Of a stretch of 64,000 nt of DNA, positions 38,070 to 46,567 are shown piece by piece; position 1 is the stretch's first letter, and the number at the start of each line of letters is the position of its first letter. The stretch is from positions 2,978,311 to 3,042,310 of the forward strand of contig NZ_CP053557.1 in NCBI RefSeq assembly GCF_014524545.1. The letters are read 5' to 3'. The position numbers and the translations under genes were made by a program. The DNA comes from Exiguobacterium sp. Helios. GTDB lineage: Bacteria > Bacillota > Bacilli > Exiguobacteriales > Exiguobacteriaceae. The notes under the pieces are model-generated. The model had not been told where the DNA came from and did no database searches. It saw only the letters and a list, made by a program, of their open reading frames with translations.

Positions 38070-38363
38070 TCACTTTGTCTGATCTTTTCGGTAGGAGTCG
38101 ATGATCACTTTCGCGATATCGAGATTTAACCGTTCGTCGAGGACGAGATTCTTGATCATATTGATGAATTCGACGTCCTCTTGTTGCACGGACTCGATTC
38201 GTTCAATCAATTGGTTCAACTTCGTCCGGACGGTCGGATATGATACTTGATAAGAAGTTGCCATGTCTTTTAGAGAACCGGAGTTTAAGACGAACTTCCG
38301 GATGAATTCGAGATGTTCTTGTTCTAAAGCCAGTACCCAAGCAGGTACATCTTGTCGTTCCAT
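38070..38363 (-). CDS. DUF2089 family protein
   Basis: A 97-residue protein with a helix-turn-helix look (LNSGSLKDMATSYQVSYPTVRTKLNQLIERI), matching the DNA-binding-like part of DUF2089, without the zinc-ribbon cysteines found in longer members. It likely regulates the adjacent small membrane protein gene, which ends 20 bases upstream in the same operon. The substrate or target is unknown. Confidence 0.7.
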   Translation of the reverse strand: MERQDVPAWVLALEQEHLEFIRKFVLNSGSLKDMATSYQVSYPTVRTKLNQLIERIESVQQEDVEFINMIKNLVLDERLNLDIAKVIIDSYRKDQTK

Positions 38364-38383
38364 CGTTTTCCCTCACTTCTCTC

Positions 38384-38671
38384 TTACAAATCTTGAATAT
38401 CGAGGCGGTCCTTTTCGCGTTGCAGTTTTTTCTTGCGCGAGTTGTTTCCCTCCACTGATATACTGACTAAGGTTGACGTCAGCATGAGCGTGCCAACCCG
38501 AATCAATGATTCACGGTCATCGGAATGCTCCCCTGTATAAAAGTATATGTATGCTCCTGCCACTAAGGCAAGTACAGGCAGAATCACTCCGAGCCAATTA
38601 CTTTTTCTTGCGAGATAAAACTGTCCTCCAAACAATCCAATCGTGATCATTACCGAAATAAATATATCCAC
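38384..38671 (-). CDS. Small membrane protein, first gene of the DUF2089 operon
   Basis: A 95-residue protein with helices at about residues 4-20 (ISVMITIGLFGGQFYLA) and 27-45 (GVILPVLALVAGAYIYFY), a possible third near 60-74, and a basic, charged C-terminus (RKKKLQREKDRL). AAAGGAGG precedes the ATG. Pairing of a small membrane protein with a DUF2089 regulator is common in Bacillales, but its role is unknown. Confidence 0.65.
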   Translation of the reverse strand: MDIFISVMITIGLFGGQFYLARKSNWLGVILPVLALVAGAYIYFYTGEHSDDRESLIRVGTLMLTSTLVSISVEGNNSRKKKLQREKDRLDIQDL

Positions 38672-38849
38672 TTGTTTTCCTCCTTTTGTTGTCTATCCAC
38701 CGTTCTATATCAATAATATTAATTTTTATTTAAACATTATTCAACTTATTTTAAACAATCGTGATAAATTCATTACTTTATTCATAAACGATACGATTTG
38801 ATATATTTTGACAATCTGATATTCAACCCATTCAACAGAGGTAGCGTGT

Positions 38850-38975
38850 GTTTCGCCCGACTTCTACGGGAAAAGGAAGCACCGCTTCCGTCAGGAACAG
38901 GCGAGACCCGGTCGTCAGAGACGACCGCGGCTTGCGTTCCGCCCGAGAAAAGCGGGCGTGACAAAAACGACACCA
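38850..38975. repeat. GC-rich multi-hairpin intergenic repeat of the Bacillales type
   Basis: Three consecutive hairpins: GGAAGC-ACC-GCTTCC, CGGTCGTC-AGA-GACGACCG, and CGCCCG-AGAAAAG-CGGGCG. Phrases such as GACTTCTACGGGAAAAG, GAGACCC and CGCCCGAGAAAAGCGGGCG resemble the abundant intergenic repeats of Bacillus relatives with GACTCCTGCGGGAAAAG and CCGCCCGCGGAAAGCG. That resemblance is from memory. Its function, if any, is unknown. Confidence 0.55.
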
Positions 38976-38990
38976 TCGTTCTACGAATAC

Positions 38991-39023
38991 AAAAAAAGAC
39001 CAGATGACGATTCATCTGGTCTG
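38991..39023 (-). terminator. Symporter terminator
   Basis: On the minus strand AGACCAGATGA and TCATCTGGTCT around a four-base loop, followed by a T run. Confidence 0.85.
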
Positions 39024-39035
39024 CTGTCGTACCTA

Positions 39036-40331
39036 TTATGCACTTTTCACTTTATCCTGCTTACCTTCCGTCGACATGAACTCGTCGAGTTGGTCGGAAT
39101 CAAGGACACCTTCCCACTTCGCGATGACGAGTGATGCGAGCGTGTTCCCTGTCACGTTGACGACAGAACGCATCATATCCATGATCCGGTCGATCCCGGC
39201 GATGAAGGCGAGACCTTCTGGTGGAATCCCGACCGTTCCGAGTGTTGCGAGCAACACAACAAACGAAACTCCCGGTACAGCAGCCATTCCTTTTGACGTC
39301 AGCATCAGAACGAAGACAAGCGTCAACTGCGTGCCGATCGATAAATCAATGTTGTACATCTGCGCGATGAACAACGCAGCCATGGCTTGGTAAAGTGCTG
39401 ATCCATCGAGGTTAAATGAGTAACCCGTCGGAACAACGAAGCTGACGATCGATTTTGGCACACCCATCTTCTCCAGTTTCTCCATGACGCGTGGTAACAC
39501 TGTTTCCGACGATGCCGTCGAATACGTCAGGAGCAATTCATCCTTAAAGACACGGACGAAATCCGATACCCGGATGCCGACCCACTTCATGATCGATCCG
39601 AAGACGATGACCATGAAAAGAAGCGCCGTGACATATAATGTTCCAATCAATTTAAACAATGAACCGAGTGATTCGATTCCGAACGTCGAGACGGTGACAC
39701 CAATCAAGGCGAATACACCGATTGGTGCGAACTTCATGACGATGTTAACCAGGTTGAACATCGTCGCTGCGACACCTTCGAAGAAGCGGACGACCGGCAA
39801 GCCTTTTTCGCCCGCAAATCCGACACCGAGTCCAAACAGAACCGAGAAGAAGATGATGGCCAGCATATCACCGCGCACCATCGCGTCCAGGATGTTCGTC
39901 GGCACGATATTGACGATTTTTTCGACAAGACCTTGATCTTTCGTCGTTTCTTCCGTTGCGACGTACGTTGAGATGTCCGTCTTTTCAAGCGTCGCCATAT
40001 TGATACCGGCTCCCGGCTCAACAAGGTTTGCTGCGAATAATCCGGTAAAGATAGCAATCATCGTGACGATTGTAAAGTAACCGAGCGTCTTCGCGCCAAG
40101 GCGTCCCAGACTTTTTGGACTTCCGACCGATGAGACACCGAGCACGATTGTCGTAAAGACGATTGGGACGACGATCATTTTCATCATCCGGATAAAGATA
40201 TCACCGATTGGCTTCAGCCACTCCGCGACATGTGGATTCCCGTAAAAGATACCACCGACGGTAATCCCGAGAATCAATCCGATTAAAATCTGCCAAGCAA
40301 GACCAAGTGGTTTGCGCTTTGTTGCTGACAT
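39036..40331 (-). CDS. Dicarboxylate/amino acid:cation symporter (DAACS family)
   Basis: A 431-residue glutamate/aspartate/C4-dicarboxylate transporter of the GltP/GltT/DctA family. Diagnostic segments are FIRMMKMIVVPIVFTTIVLG, the Ser-rich hairpin LTYSTASSETVLPRVME, SFVVPTGYSFNLDGSALY and MTSKGMAAVPG-like LTSKGMAAVPGVSF. It uses a Na+ or H+ gradient. The ATG at 40331 has AAGGAGG in front; the longer frame lacks it. Substrate preference between glutamate and dicarboxylate cannot be decided. Confidence 0.93.
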   Translation of the reverse strand: MSATKRKPLGLAWQILIGLILGITVGGIFYGNPHVAEWLKPIGDIFIRMMKMIVVPIVFTTIVLGVSSVGSPKSLGRLGAKTLGYFTIVTMIAIFTGLFAANLVEPGAGINMATLEKTDISTYVATEETTKDQGLVEKIVNIVPTNILDAMVRGDMLAIIFFSVLFGLGVGFAGEKGLPVVRFFEGVAATMFNLVNIVMKFAPIGVFALIGVTVSTFGIESLGSLFKLIGTLYVTALLFMVIVFGSIMKWVGIRVSDFVRVFKDELLLTYSTASSETVLPRVMEKLEKMGVPKSIVSFVVPTGYSFNLDGSALYQAMAALFIAQMYNIDLSIGTQLTLVFVLMLTSKGMAAVPGVSFVVLLATLGTVGIPPEGLAFIAGIDRIMDMMRSVVNVTGNTLASLVIAKWEGVLDSDQLDEFMSTEGKQDKVKSA

Positions 40332-40432
40332 AATCTGCCTCCTTAATTTCACACATTTAAAAAACACATAAGTGAATTTTGTCCTAAATACAGCTAGATG
40401 TCAAATCATTCTGTAGTAGTACAGAACAGACA

Positions 40433-40477
40433 AAAAACGTGCTTCCGCAACCGAAAAGGCTGTAGAAACACGTTTTT
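40433..40477 (-). terminator. Terminator of the ferredoxin/flavodoxin reductase gene
   Basis: AAAAACGTG and CACGTTTTT with inner TTC/GAA and CAGCC/GGTTG pairing. Confidence 0.8.
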
Positions 40478-40487
40478 GCTCTGTTTG

Positions 40488-41546
40488 TTAATGATTCTGG
40501 TTCACCATTTCCTGAATCAATTCTCGATTCCGCTTTTTAAAGACTTCATTATGCGACGACACCATCGCGACTTTCGGTGCTTCCGGTTCAATAAACTTCT
40601 TCGCCCGGTTGACAGCATTCGCTGCATCCTGGAATGCACCGGAGATGAGATGAACTTTGCCATCATGCGACAGAATATCACCCGCTGCATAGAGACCAGG
40701 CACACTTGATTCACTCGATGCTGTCCCGGCGATGTAAAAATCATCGACCTGTTGCAACTCAAGATCGCAGTTCGAAAGCAACTCGGCATCCTGCTCATAG
40801 CCGTGATTGATGATGACTTCATCAATCTCCAGCGTCACCGTCTCGTTCGTCGTACAGTCAATCAGTTCGACCGAGGCAATCCGGTGATGGTCGTCACTCG
40901 CAACCAGCTTATGAATTGTCGTGTTGAGCAGACAAACAGCGGAACTGTTGACGAGCTGTTCAACTTGCGCTTCATGCCCCGTGAAGCAGTCTTTCCGGTA
41001 TGTGACGTAAACTTTTTTTGCGACCGGTTCGAGCTCGTTCGCCCAATCGATTGCCGAGTTCCCCCCGCCGGAAATAATGACGGTCTTATCCTTAAACCGT
41101 TCAATCGATTTGACAGTGTAGTTCAAGTTCGACACTTCATACCGTTCTGCGCCTTCGATTTTCAGCTTCTGCGGGTTGAGGATCCCGCCTCCAACGGCAA
41201 CGATGACCGTTTTCGAATAATGGATCGTCCCCGACTCTGCTTCGAGTACGAAGTTGCCGAACACATCTTTCGTGATGGAGATGATTTTTTCGTTCAAATG
41301 GACTGTCGGATTAAACGTCAGTCCTTGTTCGACCAGCTGTTCCATCAGCTTTGCACCGGTAATAGGTGGCTGACCTCCGACGTCCCAAATCATCTTTTCC
41401 GGATAGACGTGAATCTTTCCACCCAGTTCTGCCTGATATTCGATTAATTTCGTCTTCATTCCGCGTAGTCCACTATAGAAAGTAGAGTATAACCCGGCCG
41501 GGCCTCCACCAATTACCGTTACATCGAACAATTCCTGCTGTTCCAT
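40488..41546 (-). CDS. Ferredoxin/flavodoxin--NADP+ reductase (thioredoxin-reductase-like)
   Basis: A 352-residue FNR of the YumC/YcgT type. The FAD motif is VIGGGPAGLYSTFYSG, the NADPH motif ISGGGNSAIDWANEL, and the C-terminal FAD element GLYAAGDILS. The CxxC of true thioredoxin reductases is absent. It passes electrons from NADPH to flavodoxin or ferredoxin, for example during iron release. The ATG at 41546 has GAGGGAG at good spacing; a GTG nine bases earlier is too close. A Fur-like box covers its start region, matching the Fur control of B. subtilis ycgT. Confidence 0.9.
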   Translation of the reverse strand: MEQQELFDVTVIGGGPAGLYSTFYSGLRGMKTKLIEYQAELGGKIHVYPEKMIWDVGGQPPITGAKLMEQLVEQGLTFNPTVHLNEKIISITKDVFGNFVLEAESGTIHYSKTVIVAVGGGILNPQKLKIEGAERYEVSNLNYTVKSIERFKDKTVIISGGGNSAIDWANELEPVAKKVYVTYRKDCFTGHEAQVEQLVNSSAVCLLNTTIHKLVASDDHHRIASVELIDCTTNETVTLEIDEVIINHGYEQDAELLSNCDLELQQVDDFYIAGTASSESSVPGLYAAGDILSHDGKVHLISGAFQDAANAVNRAKKFIEPEAPKVAMVSSHNEVFKKRNRELIQEMVNQNH

Positions 41547-41576
41547 CTCGCTCACTCCCTCACGATTCGATACGAC

Positions 41577-41627
41577 TGATTATCATTCTCATTTCCAATG
41601 ATAACGTGAACATGTCTTGAAGACAAG
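41577..41627 (-). promoter_or_regulatory. Fur-like box and promoter of the reductase gene
   Basis: TGATTATCATTCTCA (41577-41591) matches 13 of 15 positions of the Fur 7-1-7 consensus TGATAATNATTATCA. It lies just downstream of a minus-strand promoter TTGTCT-17-TATCAT. Confidence 0.75.
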
Positions 41628-41635
41628 AAAAAATG

Positions 41636-41665
41636 TTGACAGCGTTTTTATGAAACTGGTATGGT
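41636..41665 (+). promoter_or_regulatory. Promoter of the siderophore transporter operon
   Basis: TTGACA (41636-41641), 18 bases, TATGGT (41660-41665). Confidence 0.7.
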
Positions 41666-41679
41666 TAGGTGGACGATAG

Positions 41680-41694
41680 TGATAATCATTATCA
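41680..41694 (+). promoter_or_regulatory. Fur box of the siderophore transporter operon
   Basis: TGATAATCATTATCA is an exact 7-1-7 Fur box, located just after the predicted transcription start. Confidence 0.92.
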
Positions 41695-41730
41695 ACGAAT
41701 ACGATTTTAACCGAAAAGGAGTCTGTGTGT

Positions 41731-42522
41731 ATGGTACGTCTAGCAACGGAAGAAATCAGCATCGGTTACGGAGATCGTACCATCGTCAAAGACTTGACGG
41801 TCCAGATTCCCGATCGACAAATCACGACGATCATCGGGGCAAACGGATGCGGAAAATCGACGTTATTAAAAGCGATGACCCGGATCATACCCCATCAATC
41901 AGGGCGTGCGTTGCTCGATGGTCTCGATATTGCGAAGGAAAGTACAAAACTGCTTGCCCGGAAAATGGCTATCCTGCCGCAAACACCGGAAAGCGCAAGT
42001 GGTCTGACGGTCGCAGAGCTTGTCTCATACGGTCGATTTCCTTATCAAAAAGGTTTTGGTCGTCTGACGAAACACGATTACGAGATCATCGATTGGGCAC
42101 TCGAAGCGACAGACACGATGGCGTTTAAGCATCGTCCTGTCGACGCTTTGTCCGGTGGTCAGCGGCAACGGGTCTGGATTGCGATGGCACTCGCGCAGGA
42201 AACCGACATCATCTTCCTTGATGAGCCGACGACCTACCTCGATCTCGCTCACCAGCTTGAAGTCCTGGAGTTACTGGAACAGCTCAACCGGACAGAAGGT
42301 CGGACCATCGTGATGGTGTTACACGATTTGAATCAAGCGGCACGTTTCGCCGATTACATCATCGCCATGAAACACGGTGAAGTCGTCAAAGCCGGAACGT
42401 GTGAGGAAGTCATCTCAAAGGACGTCCTCAAAGATGTATTCCATATCGATGCCGAAATCGGTCGTGATCCGCGCACGAATAAACCGATGTGCGTCACCTA
42501 CAACTTAATTAAGGGAGATTGA
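41731..42522 (+). CDS. Iron-siderophore ABC transporter, ATP-binding protein
   Basis: A 263-residue FecE/FhuC-type ATPase: Walker A GANGCGKS, signature LSGGQRQR, Walker B IIFLDEPTTYLD, H-loop VLHDLN. AAAAGGAG is well placed for the ATG at 41731 rather than the GTG at 41725. It heads an operon with a binding lipoprotein and two FecCD permeases, all behind an exact Fur box, so it powers ferric-siderophore uptake during iron shortage. Confidence 0.94.
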   Translation: MVRLATEEISIGYGDRTIVKDLTVQIPDRQITTIIGANGCGKSTLLKAMTRIIPHQSGRALLDGLDIAKESTKLLARKMAILPQTPESASGLTVAELVSYGRFPYQKGFGRLTKHDYEIIDWALEATDTMAFKHRPVDALSGGQRQRVWIAMALAQETDIIFLDEPTTYLDLAHQLEVLELLEQLNRTEGRTIVMVLHDLNQAARFADYIIAMKHGEVVKAGTCEEVISKDVLKDVFHIDAEIGRDPRTNKPMCVTYNLIKGD

Positions 42523-42525
42523 ATC

Positions 42526-43437
42526 ATGAAAAAACTGTTATTACCGGTTCTTTTATTGTTAACACTTGTGATTGCCGCCTGTGGCAACACGGAGAAAAAA
42601 GAAGAGACATCATCCGCTGATACAAAAAAAGAAACGATTACCTATAAATCCGAAAAAGGTGACATCGAAGTCCCGGCTGATCCAAAACGTGTCGTCGTCC
42701 TGGCCGGTTTCGCCGGCAACGTCATGGCACTCGACGTCCCGCTCGTCGGTGTCGATTCATGGTCAAAATCGAATCCGAAGTTTGATTTGAAAGATGTCCA
42801 AGAAGTATCGGAAGAAAATGTTGAAAAAGTCATCGAACTCGAACCCGATCTCATCATTGGTTACGATACGACAAAAAACATCGATCAATTCAAAAAAATC
42901 GCACCGACTGTCACGTACACATACGGAAAAGTTGATTACTTGACGCAACACATCGAAATCGGTAAATTGCTCAACAAAGAACAGGAAGCACGTGACTGGG
43001 TCAAAGACTTCAAAACACGTGCAGCAGATGCCGGTAAAGAAATCAAAGCCAAAATCGGTGAAGATGCGACGGTTTCCGTCATCGAAAGCTTCGAAAAACA
43101 ACTTTATGTCTTCGGCGACAACTGGGGCCGCGGGACAGAAATTCTCTATCAAGAGATGAAGCTGAAAATGCCAAAAAAAGTCACGGAGATGGCATTAAAA
43201 GACGGTTATTATGCGTTATCACCTGAAGTCTTACCAGAATATGCAGGCGACTACCTGATCTTCAGCAAAACTGCGGAAGCTGATAACTCGTTTACAGAAA
43301 CGGACACGTACAAAAATATCCCTGCCGTCAAAAATAACCACGTCTTCGAAGTCGATTCAAAAGAATTCTACTTTAACGATCCACTCACATTGGAACGTCA
43401 ACTCGAATTCTTCAAGAAAAATTTCCTGGGCGCGTAA
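42526..43437 (+). CDS. Iron-siderophore-binding lipoprotein
   Basis: A 303-residue type III solute-binding protein with signal peptide and lipobox VIAAC (Cys19). The PeriPla_BP_2 pattern is present (PKRVVVLAGFAGNVMALDVPLVGV, VIELEPDLIIGYD, and the C-terminal NHVFEVDSKEFYFNDPLTLERQL). It resembles hydroxamate-binding YxeB/FhuD proteins, but the ligand class is uncertain. Four bases separate it from the ATPase gene. Confidence 0.9.
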   Translation: MKKLLLPVLLLLTLVIAACGNTEKKEETSSADTKKETITYKSEKGDIEVPADPKRVVVLAGFAGNVMALDVPLVGVDSWSKSNPKFDLKDVQEVSEENVEKVIELEPDLIIGYDTTKNIDQFKKIAPTVTYTYGKVDYLTQHIEIGKLLNKEQEARDWVKDFKTRAADAGKEIKAKIGEDATVSVIESFEKQLYVFGDNWGRGTEILYQEMKLKMPKKVTEMALKDGYYALSPEVLPEYAGDYLIFSKTAEADNSFTETDTYKNIPAVKNNHVFEVDSKEFYFNDPLTLERQLEFFKKNFLGA

Positions 43438-43445
43438 CGTATACT

Positions 43446-43478
43446 AAAGGAGGGAGCCTCATCGCTCCCTCCTTTTTT
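43446..43478 (+). terminator. Intra-operon terminator/attenuator after the binding protein
   Basis: AAAGGAGGGAGC and GCTCCCTCCTTT around CTCATC, then TTTT, between binding-protein and permease genes. Partial read-through would give more binding protein than permease. Confidence 0.85.
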
Positions 43479-43506
43479 GGATTCATACAAACTGGAGGCG
43501 ATACCT

Positions 43507-44508
43507 GTGTCATCCGCTCGACTACCTTTCGGCTTAAAAATCTCATTCGGACTGATTCTGTTTGTCATCATGTTTTGGCTGTCGATGACGTTCGGGGCTG
43601 CCGATACGTCCATTCGTGAAGTTTGGAACGCCTTGACGTTTGGTCCGCTTAACGATAAAGCAAAAATCATTCAGGAAATCCGTCTCCCGCGTGAACTGGC
43701 CGCCATTCTGGTCGGTGCTGCACTCGGTATCTCGGGTGCGATCATGCAGGCAATGACTCGGAATCCGCTGGCTGATCCCGGTCTGCTCGGTCTAACAGCC
43801 GGTGCCAATGCGGCGCTTGCCTTAGCAATCGTCTTTATTCCCGGTATCAACTATTACGGCATCATGCTCGCCTGTTTCCTCGGAGCAGCACTCGGTGCCG
43901 CACTCGTCTTCGGTATCGGGGCTTCCCGGAAAGGCGGCTTTTCGCCGCTCCGAATCGTTCTTGCCGGCTCTGCGATTTCAGCGTTCTTATATGCGATCGC
44001 TGAAGGGATCGGGATTTACTTTAAGATTGCTCAGGACGTCTCGCAATGGACGTCAGGCGGTCTCGTCGGCACGACCTGGGGACAACTGCAAGCCATCACG
44101 CCGGTCATCATCATCGGTACATTGATTGCGATGATTTTCTCACGTCAATTGACGATTCTCAGCCTGTCGGAAGAAGTCGCACTCGGTCTTGGTCAAAACA
44201 TCACCCGGATCAAAGCCGTGTTGTACGTCGTCGTCATCCTGCTTGCCGGTGCCGCCGTCGCCTTAGTCGGCAACATAGCCTTCATCGGATTGATGATTCC
44301 GCATATCGTCCGGGCGATCGTCGGGACCGATTACCGTTACATTCTGCCGATGACAGCTGTATTCGGGGCGACGTTCATGCTGCTCGCCGATACAATCGGA
44401 CGGACGCTGTTTGCGCCGTATGAGACCCCGGTCATCGCCATCGTCTCGATGCTCGGTTTACCGTTCTTCTTATTGATTGTTCGTAAAGGAGGTCACGCAT
44501 TCTCATGA
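43507..44508 (+). CDS. Iron-siderophore ABC transporter permease 1 (FecCD family)
   Basis: A 333-residue permease with about nine helices and the BtuC/FecCD signature (IRLPRELAAILVGAALGISGAIMQAMTRNPLADPGLLG region, residues about 55-95). A GTG at 43507 with GGAGGCG eight bases upstream is chosen; the longer frame from a TTG at 43477 runs through the terminator hairpin. It overlaps the second permease by four bases. Confidence 0.9.
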   Translation: MSSARLPFGLKISFGLILFVIMFWLSMTFGAADTSIREVWNALTFGPLNDKAKIIQEIRLPRELAAILVGAALGISGAIMQAMTRNPLADPGLLGLTAGANAALALAIVFIPGINYYGIMLACFLGAALGAALVFGIGASRKGGFSPLRIVLAGSAISAFLYAIAEGIGIYFKIAQDVSQWTSGGLVGTTWGQLQAITPVIIIGTLIAMIFSRQLTILSLSEEVALGLGQNITRIKAVLYVVVILLAGAAVALVGNIAFIGLMIPHIVRAIVGTDYRYILPMTAVFGATFMLLADTIGRTLFAPYETPVIAIVSMLGLPFFLLIVRKGGHAFS

Positions 44509-45512
44509 TGGAAACCCGTTTACGCAACCGTCAACGCCTGATCTTTTTATTATTAAGTCTGTTATTGCTCGGAACGATTGTCGTCAGTATCGGCCTGGGT
44601 CCTGCGTCGCTCTCTTACGATCGCCTACTTCCGACACTGTTTGGTCAAGGGTCATTTAAAGAAGATTTTGTCCTGTTCTCGCTCCGTCTGCCACGAATTA
44701 TCATTACATTACTTGCGGGAATGGCACTCGCCTTGTCCGGTTCGATTTTACAAGGCATCACTCGTAATGAATTGGCGGACCCTGGAATCATCGGGATCAA
44801 TACAGGAGCCGGTGTCGCGGTGGCGATTTTCTTCCTCTACTTCCCGGTCGATGTCGGCTCATTCATTTACGGATTACCGGTTGCTGCATTTTTAGGTGCT
44901 TTAGTGACCGCTGTCGCGATTTACGCGCTCTCTTACGACCGGAATCGCGGCTTACAACCGATCCGGTTGATTTTGATCGGTGTCGGTTTCTCGATGGCAT
45001 TGTCCGGAATCATGGTCATTCTGATTTCATCAACGAAACGTGAGAAAGTTGACTTCATCGCCAAGTGGCTTGCCGGTAACATTTGGGGGACGGACTGGAC
45101 GTTTGTCTATGCTTTACTGCCGTGGCTGATCGTCCTGATTCCGTTTACGCTCTATAAAGCGAATAAGCTCAATCTGCTCGCTTTGAATGAACCGGTTGCG
45201 ATTGGCGTCGGCGTGTCGATTGAGAAGGAACGGATTCAACTGTTGCTGACGGCTGTCGCACTCGCTGCATCCGCCGTCTCTGTCACCGGTGGGATTTCCT
45301 TTATCGGTTTGATGGCGCCGCACATTGCCCGTGCGCTCGTCGGTCCTCGCCATCAATGGTTTTTACCGATTGCCCTGTTAATCGGCGGATTTTTGCTCGT
45401 CCTGGCCGATACAATAGGACGCAACATTGCCGATCCGGACGGCGTGCCTGCCGGTATCGTCGTTGCCCTGATTGGTGCCCCGTACTTTATTTATCTGCTT
45501 CTGAAAAAGTGA
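44505..45512 (+). CDS. Iron-siderophore ABC transporter permease 2 (FecCD family)
   Basis: A 335-residue partner permease, again with the family core (LRLPRIIITLLAGMALALSG, NELADPGIIGINTGAG) and the conserved GGISFIGLMAPHIARALVG cytoplasmic loop that contacts the ATPase. The ATG overlaps the upstream stop, so the two are made together and form the heterodimeric channel. Confidence 0.93.
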   Translation: MMETRLRNRQRLIFLLLSLLLLGTIVVSIGLGPASLSYDRLLPTLFGQGSFKEDFVLFSLRLPRIIITLLAGMALALSGSILQGITRNELADPGIIGINTGAGVAVAIFFLYFPVDVGSFIYGLPVAAFLGALVTAVAIYALSYDRNRGLQPIRLILIGVGFSMALSGIMVILISSTKREKVDFIAKWLAGNIWGTDWTFVYALLPWLIVLIPFTLYKANKLNLLALNEPVAIGVGVSIEKERIQLLLTAVALAASAVSVTGGISFIGLMAPHIARALVGPRHQWFLPIALLIGGFLLVLADTIGRNIADPDGVPAGIVVALIGAPYFIYLLLKK

Positions 45513-45519
45513 ATACAGC

Positions 45520-45562
45520 AAAAAAACGAGGTCCGGATATTTACTCCGCTACTCGTTTTTTT
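45520..45562. terminator. Bidirectional terminator between the siderophore operon and the five-gene membrane cassette
   Basis: AAAAAACGAG and CTCGTTTTTT with inner CGGA/TCCG, between convergent operons. Confidence 0.85.
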
Positions 45563-45567
45563 GTTGT

Positions 45568-46053
45568 TCAATATTTAACGCGCCGTGCTTCCCGTTCCGC
45601 GAGAATCAGCTCACGTTCCGATAAATGCGTCGGATCGAGTCGTTTGATCCGGGAATCGACGAGACGGTCGAGTGACAAGACGGACAGTAAAAAGACAAGA
45701 ATCGGTCCGATCAGCGTTGGTCGCGACACATACGGAATCAAGAACTGGGACGCCACGACAAGTAGCAGCTCGGTAATCGTAACGACGATGTACGGTAACC
45801 CGAGGTGATCCCAGACTTCCATCCGGTCAAAACGTTTCGTGAAGTAACGGTATTTTAACAAGCGGACTGTCCATTGGTAGCCGAGGACGGGAATCAGTAA
45901 AAAGTAATGCATCGAGGCTTCGGAGAAGTTTAAATCATCTGCCAAAAACAAAAAGATCACCAAAACGAGTAGAAAAAATACCATCTGGACACGCCGGGCG
46001 CGTTTCGTGAAGCGCAGATAGTCTTGTTTTCGTTGCCGCGCAATCTCTTCCAT
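45568..46053 (-). CDS. Four-helix membrane protein, cassette member 5 (DP..LS..E tail)
   Basis: A 161-residue protein, last in transcription order of a five-gene cassette. It has a basic N-terminus (RQRKQDYLRFTKRARR), four hydrophobic segments in two pairs, and the tail KRLDPTHLSERELILAE. The tail matches the other four members. The ATG at 46053 has GGGAGGGGAG seven bases upstream and is preferred to the one at 46071. No recognised family. Confidence 0.7.
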   Translation of the reverse strand: MEEIARQRKQDYLRFTKRARRVQMVFFLLVLVIFLFLADDLNFSEASMHYFLLIPVLGYQWTVRLLKYRYFTKRFDRMEVWDHLGLPYIVVTITELLLVVASQFLIPYVSRPTLIGPILVFLLSVLSLDRLVDSRIKRLDPTHLSERELILAEREARRVKY

Positions 46054-46075
46054 GACATTCTCCCCTCCCATCGAA

Positions 46076-46549
46076 TCATCTTCTTTTCCGGTAATGCTCG
46101 ACTTCCCACATCGTCACGAACGCCGGATCAAGTTGTTTCGCTATCTTGTTTAATCGGGAAACATACAACGTAATCGCAAACACCCAGAACAGAATCAAGG
46201 TGAAGGAAACACTTGAATACTGGGGAAAGATCATTCCTGCATAGAATAAAAGGATAGGGACAAGATAGCCGAGCATCGAAGCCCGACCGACCTTCAAGAC
46301 GGTCTCTTGATACAATTCAGCCGGCAGACGTCGTTTTAAAATCCGCAAACGCATGATTTCCCGGACGACACCTGCGAGGCAAAGTACCGTAATCGCAAAC
46401 AACGTAAACAGTCCGGTCTCCCAAAAACCCGGAATGAACCAACCAATCAATGCGAGGACCAAAACAGGAACCGGCGTCAGATGTTGAAGTTTTTTGAGCG
46501 GCGGTCCAAGCAAGTTTAACCGTGTATTTTTTTCAAGCAGTGTGTTCAT
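46076..46549 (-). CDS. Four-helix membrane protein, cassette member 4 (DP..VT..E tail)
   Basis: A 157-residue protein with two helix pairs separated by a cytoplasmic basic linker (REIMRLRILKRRLPAELYQE), and the tail IAKQLDPAFVTMWEVEHYRKRR. The arrangement and tail match its neighbours, although overall identity is low. GTAGGAG precedes the ATG. Function unknown. Confidence 0.7.
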   Translation of the reverse strand: MNTLLEKNTRLNLLGPPLKKLQHLTPVPVLVLALIGWFIPGFWETGLFTLFAITVLCLAGVVREIMRLRILKRRLPAELYQETVLKVGRASMLGYLVPILLFYAGMIFPQYSSVSFTLILFWVFAITLYVSRLNKIAKQLDPAFVTMWEVEHYRKRR

Positions 46550-46567
46550 TTGATTTTCGCTCCTACT

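Larger units (their letters stand above)
38672..39035. other. Intergenic region holding a structured repeat and the symporter terminator
   Basis: 364 bases without a gene. The left 180 bases are A/T-rich upstream region of the small membrane protein. Then comes a GC-rich, multi-hairpin repeat (38850-38975) and the symporter terminator (38991-39023). Confidence 0.6.

Noticed and set aside
40752..41447. A 231-codon frame opposite the ferredoxin/flavodoxin reductase
   Set aside because: Antisense of a clear FAD/NADPH enzyme; no ribosome site.
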